The translations under genes were made by a program, and so were the position numbers. A stretch of DNA of 64,000 nt, from NCBI RefSeq assembly GCF_001514125.1, contig NZ_KQ948550.1:496001-560000 (forward strand), given 5' to 3'. How positions within the stretch are numbered: the first letter of the stretch is position 1; every line of letters begins with the position of its first letter. The stretch comes from Streptomyces longwoodensis (GTDB taxonomy: Bacteria; Actinomycetota; Actinomycetes; Streptomycetales; Streptomycetaceae). Below, one piece after another: positions 51,465-60,199 of this stretch. The notes beneath the pieces were generated by a model. It was not told the origin of the DNA, searched no databases, and saw only the letters and a list, made by a program, of their open reading frames with translations.

Positions 51465-52331
51465 ATGCTCGGTGCCACAAGGGATAACAGCAGAGAAGCA
51501 GGACCCGCCGAACTCGGGTCCCTGCTGCGCGCCTTCAGGGCTGCCGCCAGCACCACGCTCGGCCGCACGATCCTCCAGAGAGAAGTGGCCGACGCGCTGC
51601 ACAGGAGTGAACGTTGGTATCGGGACCTTGAAGGCGGAACCATCACCCGCGCCCTCACCCGCCACGAACTCGACATCATCGGCGCGTTGCTCGGACTGGA
51701 CCGGGTCCAGCGACGGGCTCTGTTCCTCGTCAGCCACGGCGGGGGCCTGTCCAGCCTAGGAGTCCAGGAGCCACCCCGCATCAGCGACCAGCTGCGCTAC
51801 CTACTAGACCAGCAGCCTTTTCCCGCCTATGTCATCGACGCCACATGGAACGTGCTGGCGGTCAACATGGCGATGGCCGCCCTGTTCCCGTGGTCAACCG
51901 CCCCCGAAGCCAACCTGATGCGGTGGCTGCTCCTCAGTGATGAGGCGCGGGACCAGCACCTGAACTGGACGTCCGACGCGGAAGTGTGCATCCGCATGCT
52001 CCGCGACGCGGCCGTCGACCGTCCCGACGACGCAGACCTTCAGCAGCTCATCAGTGACACCAGGCAGAACCCCGCCGTGCGCGATCTGTGGGCCCGTGGC
52101 ACAGCCGACTTCGCCGATCACTATGACGGTCATGTACTCCAGATGATGCTTCCGCTTTACGACGGTCAGGTGACCGAATTGGTCCCCCACGTTCTGCACC
52201 CCGCCGGTCTTCCTGGTTGCCGCATGACGATCCTGACTCAGCGGGCACACGGACAGCCGGTAGCCAAGCGATCGGCCCCGGCAGGGCGACCGGTCCCTCC
52301 GCCGGCGCTCGGATACTCAGGGCGCGGTTAG
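51465..52331 (+). CDS. XRE-family regulator with MmyB-like ligand domain
   Basis: 288 residues from ATG 51465 with GAGGAAC upstream; a TTG at 51381 would add 28 unlikely residues. The N-terminal HTH (LGSLLRAFRAAASTTLGRTI, LQREVADALHRSERWYRDLE, GGTITRALTRHELDIIGALL) and the C-terminal PAYVIDATWNVLAVNMAMAA...DAEVCIRMLRDAAVDRPDD match the MmyB-type PAS-like domain. It probably regulates neighbouring genes in response to a small ligand such as a fatty acid. Confidence 0.8.
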   Translation: MLGATRDNSREAGPAELGSLLRAFRAAASTTLGRTILQREVADALHRSERWYRDLEGGTITRALTRHELDIIGALLGLDRVQRRALFLVSHGGGLSSLGVQEPPRISDQLRYLLDQQPFPAYVIDATWNVLAVNMAMAALFPWSTAPEANLMRWLLLSDEARDQHLNWTSDAEVCIRMLRDAAVDRPDDADLQQLISDTRQNPAVRDLWARGTADFADHYDGHVLQMMLPLYDGQVTELVPHVLHPAGLPGCRMTILTQRAHGQPVAKRSAPAGRPVPPPALGYSGRG

Positions 52332-53153
52332 AACATGCCCGCCGGGCAGCCCCAAGCCCGCCGGTGCCAGCCGATCGACTACGAAACCCGTTACAGCGGC
52401 CCTCTTCATCAACAGCGGCGGTCGGCAGTGCGGGATCAGTGTCCGCCCAGACTTCCGCGCCTGCGCAGACGGGCGTTGTCGATAAGGCTTTGCCCGAGGA
52501 GTTCAGGGTGACGGTTTCTGTGATCCGGCCGTGGCGGGCTGTCTCTCGTCGAGACGCCGAGCGCTGAGGCGCGCTCCTACTGCGGTCAACAGTGGCCCAG
52601 GACACGTCTTCAGGCACCGCTGAGAAGCCGAACCGGAACGCGTTGTTGTGGTTATCGTCGTCGCGCGGTATGCCAACTGGCGATCCATCGGACGTTGATG
52701 GTTTCATAAGCTCGGCCTGCCGGTCACAGGCGAGGCGGTTGAAGCCGCCCGTCCCCGTTCATTGCCGCGTTGCTCTCGCGGTCTGGTTAGGGCGTTGCTT
52801 CTCGATGTGGTGAGGTTGCATCTCAGCCGGGGTGAAAATTTCCACCCGGTCTGTTCGGTCGCTGGCGGGTTCGGGCTAGGCCGGCATGCATGACTGTCAG
52901 CGGAGCCATGCGCTGGCCGTTTTCCTGAGGGGCACCGAACCTACGCTTCCGGCCTCTTGCCCGGACGTTCCTGCGCACCACTCGTCCCAACTCACAGCAA
53001 TCCAGCCTCACTTCGGTAAGAGCTTCACCGCAATCACAGCAAAGACTCCTTGCTGTCGTCACAGGAGCAATGCCTCTTGTCGCAACTCAGTGATTGACGC
53101 CAGCAGCAACACAGCGTGGCAAGCGTCACTCTTCATGGAAGGGAAGGGGATAA
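52332..53153. other. Region without a clear gene
   Basis: None of the frames shows normal codon use. GGTGAAAATTTCCACC near 52840 is a near-palindrome. The composition is mixed, with AT-rich patches, and could be decayed DNA between the regulator and the DUF6228-like gene. Confidence 0.4.
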
Positions 53154-53159
53154 TATAAT
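53154..53159 (+). promoter_or_regulatory. Consensus -10 box TATAAT before the DUF6228-like gene
   Basis: A perfect TATAAT ends six bases before the ATG at 53166, so transcription should begin at or next to the start codon, giving a leaderless mRNA. No good -35 box is seen at the usual distance. Confidence 0.5.
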
Positions 53160-53165
53160 GGCTCA

Positions 53166-53648
53166 ATGATCATTCGTGATGCGCGCGGCGGACAGCTCCT
53201 CCGTGTAGGAGACCCGGGGCAAGGGGTCCATCTGCTGTTCTCTACTCCGGCACGGCCGTATGGAGACGACCCTGCACTTGACATCCCTGTACGGGCCAAA
53301 GGTGCATGGGTAGACGTCAGCGATCTGGTTCGGACGATGGATGGTGATGGATTGGCAGAGTTCCTTTCGTCACTGACTGACAGATCGAGCAGTTGGAGCG
53401 AACCCCGCACATGGCAGTCAAGTGAAGGGCAGTTGAAAATATCAGCGCAGCGTTCGGATAGCCGCATCGTCCTAACGTGGGGTATGCGGGCAGTGGTGAC
53501 CGGGTCCGAAGGTTGCTGGCGTTTCGAGACTGTCACATCCCATGAAAGTGGGCAGGAGGTACGCGAGCTTTCCGGCGCATTTAATGCCCTACTTTCCGAG
53601 AAGCCTCGGAAGTCCTTTAGTCGGTGTAGAAGAGCCTCGGGGGCCTAG
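53166..53648 (+). CDS. DUF6228-like protein
   Basis: 160 residues from ATG 53166. Pattern: WVDVSDLVRTMDGDGLAEFL, SSLTDRSSSWSEPRTWQSSE, GQLKISAQRSDSRIVLTWGM and EVRELSGAFNALLSE. The LAEFL...W.....W.S..G.L.I.A..R....LTW spacing fits DUF6228 as I remember it. Lower GC than neighbours. No ribosome site at normal distance, in keeping with a leaderless mRNA. Function unknown; family often near defence or toxin loci. Confidence 0.6.
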   Translation: MIIRDARGGQLLRVGDPGQGVHLLFSTPARPYGDDPALDIPVRAKGAWVDVSDLVRTMDGDGLAEFLSSLTDRSSSWSEPRTWQSSEGQLKISAQRSDSRIVLTWGMRAVVTGSEGCWRFETVTSHESGQEVRELSGAFNALLSEKPRKSFSRCRRASGA

Positions 53649-53941
53649 GCAGTGGCCCTTTGCGACCTGGCGATTCGGATGCGCAGTTGGGCTGACAGAC
53701 AGGCGAAATCCCTGGTAGATGGGTTTTCAACCAAGAAATCTCAAGCGCTACGTTGCACGAGAGATCTATCGACTCATCGTCCCGGCAAACCCTTCGGCTG
53801 GCCAGACCGGAGCCGCGGCGCCCAGCAGCGCGCCGTCAATAGCTACCCGCCGGCCCCCGGACTCTGAGGGCGGGTAAACGACGACGCGCGAGGTGGCCAT
53901 GCGTCCAGCGTGACCCCGGACCCGGGGCCACGCACCCAGGG

Positions 53942-54256
53942 CTACTCCGCTGGGTCTTCCTTGGCATGCCGGACCGCCCATTTCACGGCCATCTCCACGT
54001 CGTACCGCGGCACTCCAGCCGCCGCAGCGTGGTCGGTGATCGCTGCCTGAACCGCGACGGAAGCCTCACGCCAGGTACGGCGCTGAGCGTCGTACTCCTC
54101 ACCGTCGAGGCTGGCCAGCTTCGCCCGCTGCTCCTCAGCAGCGCGTTCCAGTCTGGGAGACCGCCATGGCGATTTCCAAGCGTCGCCGACCCGGACGCTG
54201 CCATGGATGGTCCGCAGTGGGTGGAGTGGCGCGATGACCCCGCTCAGGTGGTTCAC
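53942..54256 (-). CDS. Small hypothetical protein next to the IS
   Basis: 104 residues from GTG 54256. Conserved-looking helical part: SPWRSPRLERAAEEQRAKLA, YDAQRRTWREASVAVQAAIT and YDVEMAVKWAVRHAKEDP. Similar small Streptomyces proteins are common (recalled). An in-frame stop lies just nine bases upstream; the IS end begins within ten bases of the start, so its promoter or true start may have been removed. Confidence 0.55.
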   Translation of the reverse strand: MNHLSGVIAPLHPLRTIHGSVRVGDAWKSPWRSPRLERAAEEQRAKLASLDGEEYDAQRRTWREASVAVQAAITDHAAAAGVPRYDVEMAVKWAVRHAKEDPAE

Positions 54257-54265
54257 CGCGGCCTA

Positions 54266-55214
54266 AGAGAGCATCTGATCAAGGTTCACAGTGATGTGCG
54301 CGGGATGTCCTTTTCAATTCGCCAGGTTGGTGCGGATTCTCCGGTCAGTTCGCGGGACATTTTGTTAGCCATGGCCCAGTGGATCATCGCCCTCGATCTC
54401 TGAGGGAGGGCTTCGTAGTCCCGTGCAAGGCGGCGGTGCTGCATCAGCCAGCCGAAGGTCCGCTCGATCACCCACCGTTTCGGCAGCGGCTCGAACCCCT
54501 TCGTCCGTGGCCTCTGTACCACCTCGACGTCGATGCCCAACCGTGCGCCGTGGTTGAAGATGCTGCTCTGGTAACCGCCGTCGGCCCAGACCTTGGTCAC
54601 ACTGGGATGTGCCGCGGCCAGGTCGTCGAGCAGGCGCTTGCCGCCGGTGGTGTCGTGCACATTCGCGGCAGTGACGAGGACTGCCAGCACCAGACCGAGC
54701 GTGTCCGTGATCAGGTGCCGCTTGCGTCCCTTGATCTTCTTGCCGGCGTCGATGCCTTGGCTCGTCTCGGCGACGTTTGACGAGGTCTTCACGCTCTGCG
54801 CGTCAACCACGGCCGCGGTGGGTTCCCCACTGCGGCCGTGCGCGCGACGGGTCTTGTCGCGTAACAGGTCGTGGACCTGCTGGGTGGTGCCGTCGGTTTC
54901 CCACTTCGCGTAGTAGTCGTAGACGGTCTTGTACGGAGGGAAGTCGTGCGGCAGGTACTCCCACGGAATCCCGGTGCGGTTGACGTAGAGGATCGCGTTG
55001 ACGATCTCTCGCAGGTCGTGCACCCGAGCCGCCGTACCGGGGCCAGTCCGTCTCGCCCGCCAAGCGGTGAAGACCGGCTCGATCAAGGCCCAGCGGGCGT
55101 CGGACACGTCACTGCGGTACGGGCGACGAACACTCACGCCTGATCCAACGACCACCAACGACGGCAGTCACACAAACATCCCAGAACACCAACTACCTGG
55201 ATCAGATGCCCTCT
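54266..55214 (-). mobile_element. IS5-family insertion sequence, 949 bp
   Basis: Terminal inverted repeats AGAGAGCATCTGATCAAGGT (left) and AGAGGGCATCTGATCCAGGT (right, complement) bound one transposase gene. TA at 54264-54265 and 55215-55216 is a likely 2-bp target duplication. Both ends are intact, so it may be active. Confidence 0.85.
54286..55137 (-). CDS. IS5-family DDE transposase
   Basis: 283 residues from GTG 55137 (VSVRRPYRSDVSDARWALIE). IS5 pattern: N-terminal DLREIVNAILYVNRTGIPWE, YLPHDFPPYKTVYDYYAKW; catalytic residues in AAVVDAQSVKT (D), KVWADGGYQSS (D) and WVIERTFGWLMQHRRL (E), the last being the Y/R-E-R-x-F-x-W motif. The gene fills the IS. A TTG at 55158 is another possible start. 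Confidence 0.9.
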   Translation of the reverse strand: MSVRRPYRSDVSDARWALIEPVFTAWRARRTGPGTAARVHDLREIVNAILYVNRTGIPWEYLPHDFPPYKTVYDYYAKWETDGTTQQVHDLLRDKTRRAHGRSGEPTAAVVDAQSVKTSSNVAETSQGIDAGKKIKGRKRHLITDTLGLVLAVLVTAANVHDTTGGKRLLDDLAAAHPSVTKVWADGGYQSSIFNHGARLGIDVEVVQRPRTKGFEPLPKRWVIERTFGWLMQHRRLARDYEALPQRSRAMIHWAMANKMSRELTGESAPTWRIEKDIPRTSL

Positions 55215-55283
55215 TAGACCGGGCATCGACGCCGGGAGCTCCTGCAGGCGCTGGGGATCTTCCAGAGGGCTACGCCCGATCAG

Positions 55284-56492
55284 TTGTGGAAGCTGACCCG
55301 TCCGGACAACCGGCACGACAAGCTCGTGCGGGACAACCTCCTGGATCTGGAGGACCACGACCTGGTGAGGATCGAGTCGGTCCGGGAGGACCAGCGGCAG
55401 GTGTGGGTGCTGACCCGGCGAGGACACGGCGAGGCGAAGGACCTGCTGGAGCCGAAGGGCATACGGGTCTCGGTGCTGCGCAAGCAGGAGTACGCCCCGG
55501 ACATCGGGGAGCTGCTCGGCACCGGCTACGACGACCACGCGGCGGCGGTCACCTCGACGGCCGCCGAACTCCACCGTGCCGGGATCGAGCACCGGCTCGG
55601 CTTCCAGACGGAGATCGGGCACCGGCTCGCGGACGGGTACGTGCAGCGGGCGGACCTGGTGGTGCGGGCGCCGGAGGCCGGGGTGCCGGTGATGCTGCTG
55701 GAGATCGACCGCCGCACCGAGGACGCGCATGACCTGGTTGCCAAGCTGCGCCGGTACTGGGAGTGGGGCCGGCTGCTCCCAAAGGACGCGGGCAAGCACA
55801 CCGTGGACCTGGTCCGCTCCCGGCCGGACGCGATCGAGCACGTCGACCACGAGCAGCGGCTGTGGCGGCGGGTCTACCCGCCGACCGGCCGTGAGGGCCT
55901 GGTGCCAGTGGCGTTCGTGTTCGCGGACACCACCGAGGAGAAGGTCGCCAACACGGTCGCCGTACTGGAGGAGGCCGGCCGCCGCTACTGGGCACCGCGC
56001 CGGTACGAGAGCTACTACCGCGAGGCGATCACGGCGAAGGACTACGGCCAGGCGGTGCCCGTCGTCGTCACCACCCTGGAGCAGCTCCAGGAGCACGGCG
56101 CGGACGCGGCGGTGTGGCGGCGGCTGGGACGCACCGGCGAGCAGACGCTGACGGTCGCGCTGGACAACCCCGACGGCGATGTCCTCTTCCGCGACCAGGA
56201 GGCCCGCGCCGACGCGGAGGAGAAGCAGCGCCGCGTTGCTGAGCGGGAGGCGCAGCGCCCGGTGTGCAAGCGGTGCGGAAGGAAGTTCACCGATCAGCGC
56301 TGGGAGGAGACCACCGCGCACAGGACGGCCTGGAGTGCCGGGGACGTGTCGGTGTGCGGCACCTGCTATGCCGACGACGTCGCCCGTGAGGAAGCCGCCG
56401 AGGCCGCCCGCCTCCAGGCCGCCGCACCGCCACAGTCGGAGGACGACCCCGAGCCGGGCCGGGGCCGCGGCTGGATTCGCCGGCGGGCCTGA
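55284..56492 (+). CDS. Replication-relaxation family protein, 5'-truncated
   Basis: The frame is open from 55218, just after a TAG at the IS border, and reads RRELLQALGIFQRATPDQLW before the first usual start (TTG 55284). Then LTRPDNRHDKLVRDNLLDLE (winged helix), DLVVRAPEAGVPVMLLEIDR and WGRLLPKDAGKHTVDLVRSR, matching the family of element-borne replication-relaxation proteins. C-terminal VCKRCGRKFTDQRW...VCGTCYADD is a zinc site. The missing N-terminus and the IS next to it suggest that the insertion or a linked deletion damaged the gene. GAGCTCCTG before 55250 may offer a CTG start. Confidence 0.7.
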   Translation: MWKLTRPDNRHDKLVRDNLLDLEDHDLVRIESVREDQRQVWVLTRRGHGEAKDLLEPKGIRVSVLRKQEYAPDIGELLGTGYDDHAAAVTSTAAELHRAGIEHRLGFQTEIGHRLADGYVQRADLVVRAPEAGVPVMLLEIDRRTEDAHDLVAKLRRYWEWGRLLPKDAGKHTVDLVRSRPDAIEHVDHEQRLWRRVYPPTGREGLVPVAFVFADTTEEKVANTVAVLEEAGRRYWAPRRYESYYREAITAKDYGQAVPVVVTTLEQLQEHGADAAVWRRLGRTGEQTLTVALDNPDGDVLFRDQEARADAEEKQRRVAEREAQRPVCKRCGRKFTDQRWEETTAHRTAWSAGDVSVCGTCYADDVAREEAAEAARLQAAAPPQSEDDPEPGRGRGWIRRRA

Positions 56493-56625
56493 CCGCACGA
56501 GCCCGCTGTGCGGTCGGAGCCGCCAGGCCGCACAGCGGGACTGACCCCGAAGTCACCGCACCACGGGGCGGGACGGACAGGCCCCCCCGGCGCCGCCAGC
56601 GTTCCGCAGGCCCTACACAAGCCCC

Positions 56626-57171
56626 ATGAGACGCAGCCGAGAAGAGACCGCACCCCAGGATCTGCTGGGCGACCTGTGGCACGCCCTGGCCCAGCTCCAC
56701 CACACCCACCGCGACCCCGTGGGCCGCGTCGGGCTGCTTGCCCGCCCGGCCGAGCTGCTGTCCTTCACCGCGGCCGCCGACACCCTCCTCGCGGCCCGGG
56801 TGCAGCCGACCGGTGCGGAGACGATGCGCGAGGTGAACGAGACGCTCCGCGCGATGACCGGTGACCTGCCCACGCTCACTTCACCGGACTCGCCGTCGCC
56901 CTGGAGCTCACCCTCAGCAGACGCCAGGAGCTCCCGGTCCACGCGGCACATATCGCCGGACTCACCCGGCTCTTCCGGCACGCCTCCGGCACCATCGGTG
57001 CCCGGAGAACCCCGGGCGGTGGCCGCTGTTTCCACTGCGACGGGACTGGGCTCGCCCGACCCTTGTGGAGCCGGCCGCCGGGCACGCCCGAGATCGGTCC
57101 GCCACAAGAACGCTCGCGCCCCGGGCCGCCCTTCTGGACGGAGCGGGACGCGGGCGGGCGGAAGGAACTGA
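56626..57171 (+). CDS. Hypothetical protein, probable frameshift
   Basis: The first 80 residues (MRRSREETAPQDLLGDLWHA, LAQLHHTHRDPVGRVGLLAR, MREVNETLRAMTGDLP) have normal codon use. After 56868 this frame becomes Ser/Pro-rich, while one frame over reads HAHFTGLAVALELTLSRRQE, LPVHAAHIAGLTRLFRHASG and CFHCDGTGLARPLW. A C seems missing in CTGCCCACGC. The joined protein would have a CxxC site. The 181-residue frame as read is probably not the native product. Confidence 0.45.
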   Translation: MRRSREETAPQDLLGDLWHALAQLHHTHRDPVGRVGLLARPAELLSFTAAADTLLAARVQPTGAETMREVNETLRAMTGDLPTLTSPDSPSPWSSPSADARSSRSTRHISPDSPGSSGTPPAPSVPGEPRAVAAVSTATGLGSPDPCGAGRRARPRSVRHKNARAPGRPSGRSGTRAGGRN

Positions 57172-57269
57172 GGCTTACGCCGGTACGGGCGCCGGTGCCG
57201 GGCGCAGCGATGCGAGCGGGGAGCACCGGCCTTTCTCCACTGCGATACCCGGTCAGAACCTGTCAGCGG

Positions 57270-57647
57270 TCAGGGGGCGAGCGCTTCGCGCAGGGTGGTG
57301 CGGCAGTCGATGAGATCGTCGACGCCGACGAGCTGAAGTGTGCGCAGGACGGAGTCGGTGGGTGCGGCCAGGCGGATCCAGCCGCCGTCCCGGGTGACGG
57401 TCTGGTAGGCGGCGACGAGGAGGTTGATGCCGGTGGAGTCCATGAAGGTGACTCGTCGCATGTCCACCACGATGCGGGGCCGGGCGGTGCCGGTAACGTC
57501 CAGCGCCTGGCGCAGCGCCTCGCCGGTGTCGTGGTCGAGTTCCCCGGCCAGGCTCAGCACCCGGATGCCGTCCGTGGCGGTGACCGTGACCGACAGGCTG
57601 CCGGCGTGTGCGGCCTGCTCCGCGTCCGTCATCCGTCTCTCAGCCAT
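57270..57647 (-). CDS. STAS-domain anti-sigma factor antagonist
   Basis: 125 residues from ATG 57647. IRVLSLAGELDHDTGEALRQ, RPRIVVDMRRVTFMDSTGIN (with the Ser of D-S-T-G that is phosphorylated in SpoIIAA-like proteins) and RTLQLVGVDDLIDCRTTL. It would bind an anti-sigma kinase when unphosphorylated and release a sigma factor. It diverges from the HATPase gene at 57808, its likely partner. Confidence 0.8.
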   Translation of the reverse strand: MAERRMTDAEQAAHAGSLSVTVTATDGIRVLSLAGELDHDTGEALRQALDVTGTARPRIVVDMRRVTFMDSTGINLLVAAYQTVTRDGGWIRLAAPTDSVLRTLQLVGVDDLIDCRTTLREALAP

Positions 57648-57807
57648 AGGGGGATACTGGCACAGCCAGACCTTCGCCTTGAAGCGCTGCCCTGCACGTG
57701 GTGACGGTGCCGCGGGTGGCTGCGGGGGAGCCGTGCAGGAGCGTGAAGCGTGTGCTGGGCGGGCGAGGGTACACCGAGGTAAACGGGGGAATGGAAAGGC
57801 TGCCGAG

Positions 57808-58287
57808 ATGGAACCAGTCCCGGTGAATGAGGACGGCACCGCGCCGCACGAGCAGGCCATACAGACCACGATGGCCCTGCAGGGCGAGGGTACGAGCATC
57901 GCCGAGGCCCGCCACCTCGCCGCCCGGTTCCTCACCCGGGTCCAGGCCGAGCACGGCCTGCCCGTCTCGCAGCGTGCCGTGGATGTGACCCAGCTGGTGG
58001 TCAGCGAACTGGTCACCAACGCCCGCAAGTACGCGCCCGGCCCGGTGATGATGGATCTGCGGATCGTCGGCGACCTGGTCGAAATCGTGGTGTGGGACTC
58101 CGCGCCGGAGCTGCCGGTCGCCAAGGCCGCGGACGCCGGGCGGGTTGGGCAGCACGGGCTGGAGATCGTGATGGCGGTGGCCCAGGGCTTCGAAGTCCAG
58201 ATGGAACCGGTCGGCAAACGCATCACCGTCCGCATCGCCCTCCTCGACGACCCCGGCGGCGCCGTCACAGGACGCAGACCCCAATAG
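57808..58287 (+). CDS. HATPase anti-sigma kinase (RsbW-like)
   Basis: 159 residues from ATG 57808. EARHLAARFLTRVQAEHGLP, VTQLVVSELVTNARKYAPGP (the N box with E and N for Mg-ATP), VEIVVWDSAPELP (G1-like) and GQHGLEIVMAVAQGFEVQ (G2). A serine kinase of the RsbW/SpoIIAB class that holds a sigma factor or phosphorylates a STAS protein. A second one is at 60200. Confidence 0.8.
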   Translation: MEPVPVNEDGTAPHEQAIQTTMALQGEGTSIAEARHLAARFLTRVQAEHGLPVSQRAVDVTQLVVSELVTNARKYAPGPVMMDLRIVGDLVEIVVWDSAPELPVAKAADAGRVGQHGLEIVMAVAQGFEVQMEPVGKRITVRIALLDDPGGAVTGRRPQ

Positions 58288-58299
58288 CGCCCTTCTGCT

Positions 58300-58587
58300 T
58301 CAGGGAGCCGTCGGCGCAGCGCCTGGATGTCCTGCTGCCGGGCGGCACCGGACGCTCTTGACCACGGCCCAGCAGCCGCCCGTGTGCACCAAATCAGTGT
58401 TCGCTCGGCTGAGCCCGTGCTGGATCAGTACCTCCGGCGCAGGCCGCATCTCCTCACCGGAGTGCCACCGCGCCCCGCGACGCTCCTCTGCCGCGATCCA
58501 TCCGTCGAGCTGCTCAAGGGCCGCCGTCGCCTGCTGCACCACCACGCACCGGGCGAAGCGGAGGAGCCGCGAAATTCGTCGTCCCAT
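58300..58587 (-). CDS. DUF6233-like protein, altered C-terminus
   Basis: 95 residues from ATG 58587 (MGRRISRLLRFARCVVVQQA, TAALEQLDGWIAAEERRGAR, LIQHGLSRANTDLVHTGGCW). The N-terminal three-quarters fit DUF6233. The usual ending with CRPDT is absent; from about 58345 another frame (SGAARQQDIQALRRRLPEAE) looks more like the family. A frameshift or true truncation. Compare 25290. Confidence 0.5.
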   Translation of the reverse strand: MGRRISRLLRFARCVVVQQATAALEQLDGWIAAEERRGARWHSGEEMRPAPEVLIQHGLSRANTDLVHTGGCWAVVKSVRCRPAAGHPGAAPTAP

Positions 58588-58705
58588 GCGGCCGACGCAG
58601 TGCATGGGCGCTCCGGCGGTCCAAGTGGCGTATCACCGCGTGCGGGTGGAGGCGGGTGCTGGTGAGGTTGTTGTGTCCCTTACCTCCACTTCTTGGAGCT
58701 CCATC

Positions 58706-59023
58706 ATGCTGTCCCTCCGTAAGACCTTCGCGGCCGTTGCTCTGGCCGCTGCCGCGGTGATGGCCGGTCCCGGCATCGCTGCCGCCAGCGATCACTCCGA
58801 GCGGGGCGAGGGGCCCGCCTCCTACGGGCAGTGCAACGACTTCACCACGCAGCTCGGAGCGGTGAACGTCAACCAGGGCCCGGTCTGCATCAACTTCGAC
58901 TCCCTCTTCGAAGCAGATGGGAACAAGGGCGGTGACGACGACGCGGGCTTCGACTGCAACGCCGCCGTCACCCAGGTCGGCCTGGTCAACGTCAACCAGG
59001 GCCCGGTCTGTATCAACTTCTGA
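58706..59023 (+). CDS. Secreted repeat protein
   Basis: 105 residues from ATG 58706 with GGAG upstream. Signal peptide LRKTFAAVALAAAAVMAGPG. The mature part has two copies of a motif: CNDFTTQLGAVNVNQGPVCI-NF and CNAAVTQVGLVNVNQGPVCI-NF, each with two Cys that may pair. A Gly/Asp linker separates them. Unknown family; exported and probably stable by disulfides. A strong hairpin follows. Confidence 0.65.
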   Translation: MLSLRKTFAAVALAAAAVMAGPGIAAASDHSERGEGPASYGQCNDFTTQLGAVNVNQGPVCINFDSLFEADGNKGGDDDAGFDCNAAVTQVGLVNVNQGPVCINF

Positions 59024-59045
59024 CCCCCCTTGAGAGGTGGGCCAT

Positions 59046-59097
59046 CCCCCAACTGTTGTCGGCAGGCTCGATCCGGCGTGTCGGCAACCGTTGGGGG
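59046..59097. terminator. Hairpin after the secreted repeat gene
   Basis: CCCCCAACTGTTG (59046-59058) and CAACCGTTGGGGG (59085-59097) pair at 12 of 13 positions around a 26-base loop that can fold further. Confidence 0.55.
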
Positions 59098-59560
59098 AAG
59101 CGCCGCATGCCGCTGATGATCGGGCGTTCCCCACTCGGGGTGCGGCTGGGCTTCCTCCGCACCCCGGGCGGTGCTGGACCGCGGCTACGACAGCGCAGGC
59201 CGCGCGCAGCACAGCCTCGGCGGTGGCGCACACGTTCCACTTGCTCCCAGCTCCTCCAGTCCGGGCGCAGTCCGCTCCAGCCGTCCGCGCGCGACGGCAG
59301 TTGACGGGCGCGACATCAGCGGTGCCTCCATCTGGGGGTCGGCGAGCAGCGCCTCCAGTGCAGCCGCTGACGTCCCTGCGCCGGTCGCTCAAGAGGGTGA
59401 CGTCGCCACGGGCCCCCCGGCAGCACCTTCCAGGGTTCTCGTATCCGTTCTGGGCGACGTGGACGCGGTCGTGGCCCGAGGGTGCCGTTCTTATCCGTGA
59501 GCAGGCGAAGGCCACGGTGGCTCGGGCCACCGTGGCCTCGTGCGTGTGATGAGTGGGCGT
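59098..59560. other. No clear gene
   Basis: Frames here are Arg/Pro/Ser-rich shadows with poor codon use. Nothing recognisable besides the probable 3' trailer of the gene at 59561 on the minus strand. Confidence 0.35.
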
Positions 59561-59935
59561 TCACTGGTGGCGGCAGTCCCAGTAGCCGTTGACCCAGTGA
59601 TGCTCAAAGTGGGCGGGGACGTAGATCCACTTGTAGGAGGAGCTGTCCTTCCAGTAGCCCTTGTGCCACGTGCCGTGCTTGTCGTAATGGCCGGAGTGCC
59701 AGATCTTGTGGTGGACCAGCTTCTTCTCCCAGTGGGCCTTCACCCACTTCTTCTCCCAGTGCCCCTTGTGCCACTCGCACTTGCTGTGGTGGTCGTGCTG
59801 GGTGCTGCTGATGACGGATGCCGGCGCGGGTGTAGCGCTTGCTGTGCCCGCAAGGCCGACAGCGGCACCGCCGGCCAGGAGGCCCGTCGTGGCCGCTCCA
59901 GCAAGCAGTTGCCGCGCTCGTATGGACGTACGCAT
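59561..59935 (-). CDS. Secreted His/Trp/Lys-rich protein
   Basis: 124 residues from ATG 59935 with AGGAG upstream. Signal peptide LLAGAATTGLLAGGAAVGLA-GTASA. The mature part is made of short units with Trp, His and Lys: WHKGHWEKKWVKAHWEKKLV, HHKIWHSGHYDKHGTWHKGY, WIYVPAHFEHHWVNGYWD. Such composition could bind metal ions or the cell wall. No family is recognised. Confidence 0.6.
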   Translation of the reverse strand: MRTSIRARQLLAGAATTGLLAGGAAVGLAGTASATPAPASVISSTQHDHHSKCEWHKGHWEKKWVKAHWEKKLVHHKIWHSGHYDKHGTWHKGYWKDSSSYKWIYVPAHFEHHWVNGYWDCRHQ

Positions 59936-60199
59936 CGCTATGTCTCCTAAGCGGTGGTGGGCTGCATCTCCGGCTCACAGGCCGGATATGAGGTATTCGA
60001 AGCGGGTGTCGCAACGGATGACAGCGGCACGAGAAAGTTTCCAGCCACCAGCCAGCCCCCTCACCAGCAGGACACCGTCGTTTGGCTGGAAACCAACAAC
60101 TGTGCAGCCCACGTGCCCGGCGGCATCCATCCATCAGCGCCTCAGCTACGAATCCCTGTGCACCAACTCGCCAGATCCACAGCCCCCGAGGGAGCCATC

